Below, piece after piece: positions 57,703 to 64,000 of a stretch of DNA of 64,000 bases (the stretch's first letter is position 1; each line of letters begins with the position of its first letter). Source of the stretch: Galeopsis tetrahit (taxonomy: Eukaryota; Streptophyta; Magnoliopsida; Lamiales; Lamiaceae); the NCBI GenBank assembly GCA_963675135.1, contig OY776129.1:60017028-60081027 (forward strand). Reading direction: 5' to 3'. A program made the translations under genes and the position numbers. The notes beneath the pieces are model-generated. The model was not told the DNA's origin. It made no database searches and worked only from the letters and a program-made list of their open reading frames with translations.

Positions 57703-58602
57703 ATGTCTTGGATTCAATCAACATTTGGGAGCAAAATAAGCCCTATAATCCTCTTCATCATAGTATTACTAGCCCTAGTGTTGTTCATATTCATAGCTGC
57801 CCTTGTTCATCTCCTCATCACATATCTCCTGAAGAAACACACTTCTTCCCAACCCCACTCTGAAATGTCAACATCTGGCCCTTTTCAGAGGCAATTACAA
57901 CAGCTTTTCCACTTACATGATTCTGGCCTAGATCAATCCCACATTGATGCACTCCCAGTTTTTCTTTACAAGGATGTAATGGGTTCAAAGGAGCCTTTTG
58001 ATTGTGCTGTTTGCTTGTGTGAGTTTTCAGAACAGGACAAACTCAGATTGTTGCCTTTTTGTAGCCATGCCTTCCACATTGATTGTATAGATACATGGCT
58101 CTTGTCTAATTCATCATGCCCTCTTTGCAGAGGGGTGATTCTTTCTCATGGCCTTTCCTTTGAGAATCCTGTTTTCTTCTTTGATGATTCTAATAAGGAA
58201 ATTGAGGATGGGGGTGCTAGTAATTCTGTGATTAATGAGAAGAGGGTTTTCTCAGTGAGGCTTGGGAAGTACAGGAGCGCCATTAGTGGTGGAAATCAAG
58301 AAAATGAGATGGGAGAGAGTAGCAACAGGAATCTTGATTGTAGGAGGTGTTATTCCATGGGCTCATTTCAGTATGTGGTTGCTGATTCAGAATTGCAAGT
58401 GGCCTTGTTTCCCAGTAGGAGGGGAGGAGGGCAAATTGGGAATTTCACTAGTGGAGATGGTGCTGATGAGAAGAGAATTAGCAGTAGGGTTAAAGGTGAG
58501 AGCTTTTCTGTTTCCAAGATTTGGATGTGGTCTAAGAAAGGTAAATTTCCAACTTCAATTACTACAAACTATTCTAATGCTATTAATGCAAGATTACCAT
58601 GA
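57703..58602 (+). CDS. RING-H2 E3 ubiquitin ligase of the ATL family (ATL13/46/47 type)
   Basis: An intronless gene of 299 aa, as usual for ATL proteins. Residues 13-43 form one membrane helix (PIILFIIVLLALVLFIFIAA), followed by basic KK. The GLD motif is at 75-77 (SGLDQSHIDALPVFLYKDV). The RING-H2 finger is C101-x2-C104-x15-C120-x-H122-x2-H125-x2-C128-x10-C139-x2-C142, with the conserved Trp132 that contacts the E2 and Pro140 before the last Cys. The finger sequence DCAVCLCEFSEQDKLRLLP closely resembles the ATL13/46/47 group from memory. The C-terminal half is serine/glycine rich with RCYSMGSFQYVV, also typical of this group. It should transfer ubiquitin to membrane-near substrates; the substrate is unknown. 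Start chosen: first ATG, directly before the membrane helix. Confidence 0.95.
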   Translation: MSWIQSTFGSKISPIILFIIVLLALVLFIFIAALVHLLITYLLKKHTSSQPHSEMSTSGPFQRQLQQLFHLHDSGLDQSHIDALPVFLYKDVMGSKEPFDCAVCLCEFSEQDKLRLLPFCSHAFHIDCIDTWLLSNSSCPLCRGVILSHGLSFENPVFFFDDSNKEIEDGGASNSVINEKRVFSVRLGKYRSAISGGNQENEMGESSNRNLDCRRCYSMGSFQYVVADSELQVALFPSRRGGGQIGNFTSGDGADEKRISSRVKGESFSVSKIWMWSKKGKFPTSITTNYSNAINARLP

Positions 58603-59685
58603 AAAAAGATCTTTAATTACAGTGTATGATTTATAAATGAGCAGTTTCTTTTTCTTTTTTTCAATACTCCTATTATTTTCTTGTACTGTTTGATGCAACT
58701 GATGCTTCTTTTTCATATCACCTTTGTGGATTGAGAGATGCCCATACTTTTTTTTATCTTGAATTCAAATTCCACATCTTTCTTCTTTTTAGGACAGACT
58801 GATTCTCATTCTCCTAAATATTTGCAGTTGTCCTTTTGTCTTGTGTTGGCAAAAAAAACAGTTCATTTTAAACAGATCATAGCCCATATGCCTAAATGAC
58901 TAATTTGCCCTCAATTGGTTCACATTCTCTAGTAATTAACAATCAGGATTAATGCTTAATTGAGGGTTTTAGATTGGGAAATGAAGTGATGATGAGAGCA
59001 TGCTTTTGTAGCTCCTGAAAATCAAAGTTTGGCATGTATTGTGGGATGAAATTGATAGTGGTGGGATCTGTAAAAAGTGGTAAGAAGGCACTCTTGTGAT
59101 GAATGATATTGGAAGAGTTGACTTTGAGGGACATACACACACAGATGGGGTCAATTTTGAGTATAATCTTTAGCTTTATCATCGGTTCCATGTTCTGTTT
59201 TGTTCACTGTAGCACTGAAAACAAATTGATTTAAGTATTTGTGCCAGACATGAATTATCATGTTAGGTATGATGACATTGGGCCTACTGTAATAGAAAGC
59301 AATTTCTTCCAAAATCTGTTTTCTTGAAAAATGGATTGCTTTCTTTCTTGATGAAAGAGAAAAATCCCCAACACCTGTTTCTGCTTTCACTTCTAAAGAA
59401 GTTGTTTTTAATAGAATTACAAAAATGATCATGTTTGAGTTAGTTTAGTGGAGATGGGAACAATACTATTACTATATTCTTTGTCCCAAAAGTAAAATAA
59501 TATGGTCCAAAGAAAGAAAAAGAAAAGGTGATCAATGCAATCTGGAGGGAACAATTTATGAAATCTTTGCAGTATTTCTTTCCTTTTTCTTTTTTGTTGC
59601 AGTTTTCACTGAATAGATCATGTCTCAATGTCATTGTTTTTCTTTCATCAATGCATGGATCGAATCTCTGGAGAAAAAGAACATA

Positions 59686-60035
59686 AGGCGATGTTTGTTT
59701 TGGTTTTATAGTAATTTTGAAATCATAATCAATAGTAAGATGTGTGTTTGTTTTGAAATTTTAGGTAGAGTATGATTTAATTTTATATCAGCACTTAGGA
59801 CAGTTGGGATAAAATGGGTTTAGATGTGATGGGATATGTAAACCTTGACTTCATAAATCCAAGGGGAGACTAGGTTGTCTAAATCCATGAAATCTAGTTT
59901 ATAAAAAAATCGGGTCAAATTATAAACCCGGGTCAAAGTGTTTAAAGTAATGAGAAACCAAACATGGGAGAAGATGGGTTTACATATCAAACCCTATCAT
60001 TAAACCTCCCTAAACTCATGAAGCAAACATGCTCT
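59686..60035. mobile_element. MITE-like element
   Basis: The left end is AGGCGATGTTTGTTTTGG; the reverse complement of the right end is AGAGCATGTTTGCTTCATG. TA is present on both flanks. The terminal match is imperfect, so this is tentative. The interior has no coding capacity. Confidence 0.4.
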
Positions 60036-60159
60036 TAGTGTACATGTGCACTGTCACTTTGCAAGTAAAGCTAGTGTCAAGCTTCCTCAAAGTTAGTGTC
60101 ATGTTTTATTTATTTGTTATTATTTACATAAATAAATATCGTGTAGTTGTAATAACTTA

Positions 60160-60391
60160 CTCCCTCCGTCCGCCATAAGCTTCCCATTTTACCATTTTGT
60201 TATGTCCGTCTATAAGCTTCTCATACATTTTTTGGTAAATACTTTCTCTTACCCTTCACTTTATATCTTACTTTTTCTCTCTATCTCTCTCCTCTCTCAA
60301 TCACATCACTTGTACTATATCTATTATTTAATCACTTTTATTAATCTCTGTGCCAAAAAGTAACGTGAAACTTATAGACGGGTGGAGGGAG
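60160..60391. mobile_element. Stowaway-type MITE
   Basis: Flanked by TA (60158-60159 and 60392-60393). The left end is CTCCCTCCGTCCGCCATAAG; the right end is CTTATAGACGGGTGGAGGGAG-like. It is of the same family as those at 9247 and 38253 (shared CTCTCAATCACATCACTTGT). Confidence 0.85.
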
Positions 60392-61768
60392 TATTTGTTT
60401 CAATTAAAGTTAGTGTGACGTTAACCTTTGTTTCAGTTGCAAGTGGTGCACATGAAATTGACTCTTATATCAAATTAATATGTAGGAGCTAATGATGTTT
60501 TATTATTAAATGTGGTTATAATGATTAAATGATATGAATTATAATTTGAATATATTAAAATATAGATTTATAGGTGTTATAGCTTTGATTCTTTAAAATT
60601 GAAATTCAGAAACAATAGATTTGCAAATTCTAAAATCAATCTAAAACTCAAAACAAGGGAGGGGGAGCATTTTGAGCATTGTGTGAAGAAAAGAAAAGAT
60701 GCGACTTTACCCGTATCAGTCAGTCGTATTTGCCGATTTAGCTTGAGTTTTGTCATGACAGTAGTGCATAAATTTAAATTAATGTATTCGTACAATTTTC
60801 TAAAAGGAGTTGCAATTGCAAATAATGCAAAATTCACTCATTTGAGACTAGTACAACTGTACAAAAATCAGCAAGAGTTGGAAAATGATGGCAAATGATT
60901 ATGCCTATTTTTAAAAGAAAAAAAGGCCATCAACGTATCAAATTTGCTGGTGAGTAGGGAATCGTATTACATCAGAGTATTGGATTGCACGTGAAATGGT
61001 GGGGCCACACCCCCAAAAAATTTGTCTTACAAAACTCGATTTACAAATATTAAACTTCTTATTTTATTATTTTTTTCTACCTAAGATTGTTACATGGTGT
61101 AGTGTAGCATTAATAATTATGACGACCGACATCAGTAACGTGCTCTACTTTTTTTAGTCGGTAACTTAATTCAAGATAAATTATAGTCCAAGATAAATAA
61201 GTTTAAAATAGAAAATTTACGACCTAAAAACAATCAATTGTATGCCTATCAAATTACCAAAGCATATACAATTTACAATTTAATCTCGATTAGTTGAGAT
61301 ATTCGAACATAAACATAAATATTTCGAACATATCTACCAAATATGATCAATACAACAGTTCACGATAAACAACAAAATGTTTATCATCTCAACACCTTCA
61401 CGATACAAGGTTCAAATTTGAAATTCTAAATTACAAAAATTGCTTCATCAATAGTATACAAAAAATCTGGAATAAAGTAGGGTTACAATATTATAATCAA
61501 AATTCAGCAAGGTGGGTAAGAGCTCTTACTATATGTTCTCACAGCCTCACACAGCAAAGTTTGATTCCACAAAAACTTAGAACTTTTGTTATAAAAAAGA
61601 ATGTACATAAACTACTACTCTTTCAGAGAAGTAGAGAGACGCGATCGAAAGGCAGCTGCTTCGCAGAATAATATAACAAAATATTGCCAGAAACTATCAA
61701 TACCGAACACATGCTTCCTTGCCGTGACAATTATCCAGAGTCGCGTTATCAAGGGCAGGACGGTTCTC

Positions 61769-62068
61769 TCACAAATCACGGGGGAAGTTACTGATTTGTC
61801 CCTCCTCCAGAACATCTTTGTCATTCACCTTGTAACTTATCCTTATGCGCATCACCAAAGATTTCTGAATGCCAAAAAACAAACATACAGTTGAACTATG
61901 AACATGTTTTTTTTTTTTGAGAAAGAACTACGAAAATGTTTACTAAAATGCAATATCTATGTATGTTGTAGGGATTATATGATTCTTATTAGTGACGAGA
62001 AAAAATCAATCACTAAATAGGTAGGCATGATGATTTTCTTACACAAAAAGTTTGTACCTAAAAGCCAA

Positions 62069-62103
<35 letters not shown>

Positions 62104-63752
62104 TCAACTGAAATTTAAGGAAAATATAAGCAAGTATGAATTGACATACCTTGCCATGTTGGCTGTTTGAAACTCGCAACTTCTGTGTGACAGATCCGCT
62201 ACTACTTGCAGGAAGTGTATTACTGCTAGCTGGATCCAAATGCAATTGAAGAAACTGCAAATGATGCACAAAAGATTAATTAGCAGCACAGACAAGCTAA
62301 GTAAAAGGCAATATCCTCAACATCTTTCTCATTTTATGCCAGAAATGGCGACAAGTATATGCATCAATATCAAGCAAAAGCAATACCACTTTATATGTAA
62401 GAACATAATTAGTTTTCTGAAAAGAAAAAAAATCACAGAATTCAAATAAAATTGAAGTTACCTTGGGAACTGCAGCCTGAAAAACAAAATTTGAGTAGAT
62501 ATTTTGCGACTTGTTCATAAATTGAGCCTCGATTAGTGTGGTCTGTGGGCTTCTAGGCTCCTTCGAGAAGTTGAAAGTTATTTTCAAGGAGTTGCTTTCA
62601 AATGCAACAATTGATGGATATGTTGGGCCATTCGTTTCTGCAACTGAAGCAAGGGTGTTAAAATTTTGAACAGAGAACATAGTAATAACATTATACATAG
62701 AAAGACGATACGCACCAGACATTGATGGGCTGGGTCCAAAACTATCCAACAAATCCATCATTGGAGAAGTAGGGGTCGAGATTTGTGCTGCCGCTGATGG
62801 GGTTGCTAAGTTCCCCAGCACATCAACTGAATTTTGGTTAGGTTGAGTGGTGGATAGAATATCAAGTGGTGAAGAGATATTTTGAGGTGGAGGAGTTCCA
62901 ATGGACAACAGGTCCAGCAACATGTCATTGCCGCTCTTTTGGGTCTGATTGGTTCCTGAAATGTTCAATCAACAACCAATAAATAGCTTTTAAATTTATG
63001 AGCAACAAAGGTCATATGTCATGCTGAACAATGCCCACAAAGACTAGCCTCGAAATGAGATACCAATCAACTTATATGCACCTTATCTGGTGTCTCTTAA
63101 TGTGATAACTGATAAGTAACAAAATTGTCATATTTTACCAGCAATTTGCACTAAGATCTGTCTCGTTACTTGTGCAAATAAAAACCACCAAGGAGTGAAA
63201 TAAGAGAGTGTCTAAGAAAACACATATTTTTGAAGGGGCATTTGATGAATATACTGCAAAGAGTTTCAGATAATTCTATATTGATTCACTTTTCAAGTCA
63301 AAAAGAAAACTGAACCTTGTGTAGAAACTGGGGACAAATCAACTCCAAGAAGATCCTGAAGAAAACCTCCATCTGAGGGGCCAGTGACTGGAATGTCATC
63401 TGAACTAAAATCGAGCAAATCAACGAGAGGAGCTGAAATGGGCTTGGCAACTCCATTAGGAATCTTTGGAGGAGCTCCTTGTGAAGTTGAAACTGAAGCT
63501 GGCACAGAACCAGCCCTCCTCCCACTAGAGGTTGCCTCATCGAGTACTGGCATCTTTTCCACCAAGGAAGACCTGACGAAATGCATCAAGCATCCTCACA
63601 CAACCGAAAGTGAAGAATATGTTACAAATTAGAGACCCTAACTATACCTGATGTTCCCATGCTTCTCAATAATAGAGTTGAACTCCAATGCTCGCTGTTG
63701 CAATTCAAGGACAAGGCTCCCCTTAAATTGATGGATAATGTCATTTATCCTC
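61769..63752 (-). CDS. AP1G: AP-1 complex subunit gamma (gamma-adaptin), C-terminal part; 5' end beyond window
   Basis: Six exons on the minus strand: 63648-63752, 63316-63572, 62716-62955, 62462-62637, 62150-62254 and 61769-61864. GT-AG borders, phases consistent, about 326 codons, ending FPRDL and stop. The first visible exon is the end of the adaptin alpha-solenoid (ALEFNSIIEKHGNI). Exons 2-3 form the flexible hinge (EKMPVLDEATSSGRRAG, LVDLLDFSSDD, DLLGVDL, DLLSIGTPPP) with LLDL-type clathrin-binding boxes. Exons 4-6 are the gamma-ear domain (YPSIVAFESNSLKITFNFSK, FVFQAAVPK, FLQLHLDPASSNTLPAS, VMRIRISYKVNDKDVLEEGQ), which recruits accessory proteins. The AP-1 complex sorts cargo into clathrin vesicles at the trans-Golgi network. 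The roughly 550-residue N-terminal trunk must be encoded right of 64000. A frame running from exon 3 into intron 3 is an unspliced read-through. Confidence 0.95.
62071..62100. repeat. GA microsatellite in an adaptin intron
   Basis: About 14 GA units in the intron between exons 61769-61864 and 62150-62254. Likely length-polymorphic. Confidence 0.9.
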
Positions 63753-64000
63753 CTGCGACAGTTCAGAAATGTTTCGTAGCTTTATAAAGATATTAACAAA
63801 CACATGCCATCACATTATGAATTCTCAGCGGATAAGAACATGAATATACATAATTATTGTGTTTAATTGTTACTCAATGGGAAAACAGAAAAGTGAAGGA
63901 TATGGACTCTTAACCAATTAAAAAATATATACATTATATACCATAAACACAGCATGTGAATGTGGGAAAATGTATATAAGCAGTCAATGCATATCAAGTT
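63753..64000 (-). other. Intron of the gamma-adaptin gene running off the window
   Basis: It begins (minus strand) upstream of the acceptor CTGTCGCAG at 63753-63761. No further exon is seen before the window ends. Confidence 0.7.

Larger units (their letters stand above)
58603..61768. other. Intergenic region between the ATL gene and gamma-adaptin
   Basis: 3.2 kb without a supportable gene. It holds two MITE-like elements (59686-60035 and 60160-60391), listed separately. Overlapping frames at 60577-60898 on both strands have no recognisable family. The right end should include the 3' UTR of the minus-strand adaptin gene. Confidence 0.55.

Noticed and set aside
60577..60898. Overlapping frames of 86 (minus) and 99 (plus) codons
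   Set aside because: No homology signature, AT-driven composition and no promoter or splice support.
62297..62968. 223-codon continuous adaptin frame as one exon
   Set aside because: It runs through an intron between 62637 and 62716; the ear domain continues in a spliced frame with GT-AG borders.

Overview
This is nuclear DNA of a flowering plant, most likely a eudicot. It is AT-rich, its genes are intron-bearing with GT-AG borders, the plant families WAT1/UMAMIT, ATL RING-H2, atypical HLH and AP-1 gamma-adaptin are present, and plant transposons fill most of the space. The species cannot be named from the sequence alone. Exon borders below were derived by hand from splice sites, reading frame and family pattern.

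Layout. At 1-8.7 kb, two WAT1-related (EamA/DMT-type) transporter genes lie in tandem on the minus strand; the first is cut by the left edge and lacks its last exon, the second is complete (7 exons, 353 aa). 8.7-12.7 kb is intergenic with Stowaway-type MITEs and short tandem arrays. 12.7-20.1 kb holds a decayed, apparently chimeric Ty3/gypsy retrotransposon whose 3' LTR is split by a 352-bp inverted-repeat element. At 20.3-21.1 kb is a broken host-gene fragment. 21.4-23.7 kb is a short, internally deleted CACTA element (TSD TTA). 25.3-27.3 kb is a weakly supported minus-strand small gene. 27,783-37,862 is a structurally complete 10,080-bp CACTA (En/Spm) transposon with TSD CAA. 38-45 kb is intergenic with nested MITEs, a hAT-like element and a clean tRNA-derived SINE. 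At 45.2 kb is a 75-aa HLH gene. 46.2-57.3 kb contains three Mutator-like elements, each with a perfect 9-bp target duplication, and a young Ty1/copia element (TSD TATTT) with nearly identical LTRs. 57.7-58.6 kb is an intronless ATL RING-H2 ligase gene. 61.8-63.8 kb is the 3' half of an AP-1 gamma-adaptin gene on the minus strand, cut by the right edge.

Most interesting part. The large CACTA element carries a five-exon TNPA/Ptta-type gene and a five-exon TNPD/TNP2 transposase gene, both preceded by a leader intron that ends immediately before the ATG. Between them, on the opposite strand, is a GRF-type zinc-finger ORF followed by a coiled coil and a C-terminal membrane segment. A module of TNP-site-like inverted repeats occurs between that ORF and the transposase gene, and a second related copy lies upstream of a small, very basic ORF near the 3' end. 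Each of the three larger genes has exactly one in-frame nonsense codon and is otherwise intact, so the element looks recently silenced. The small CACTA at 21.4 kb is a deletion derivative of a different subfamily.
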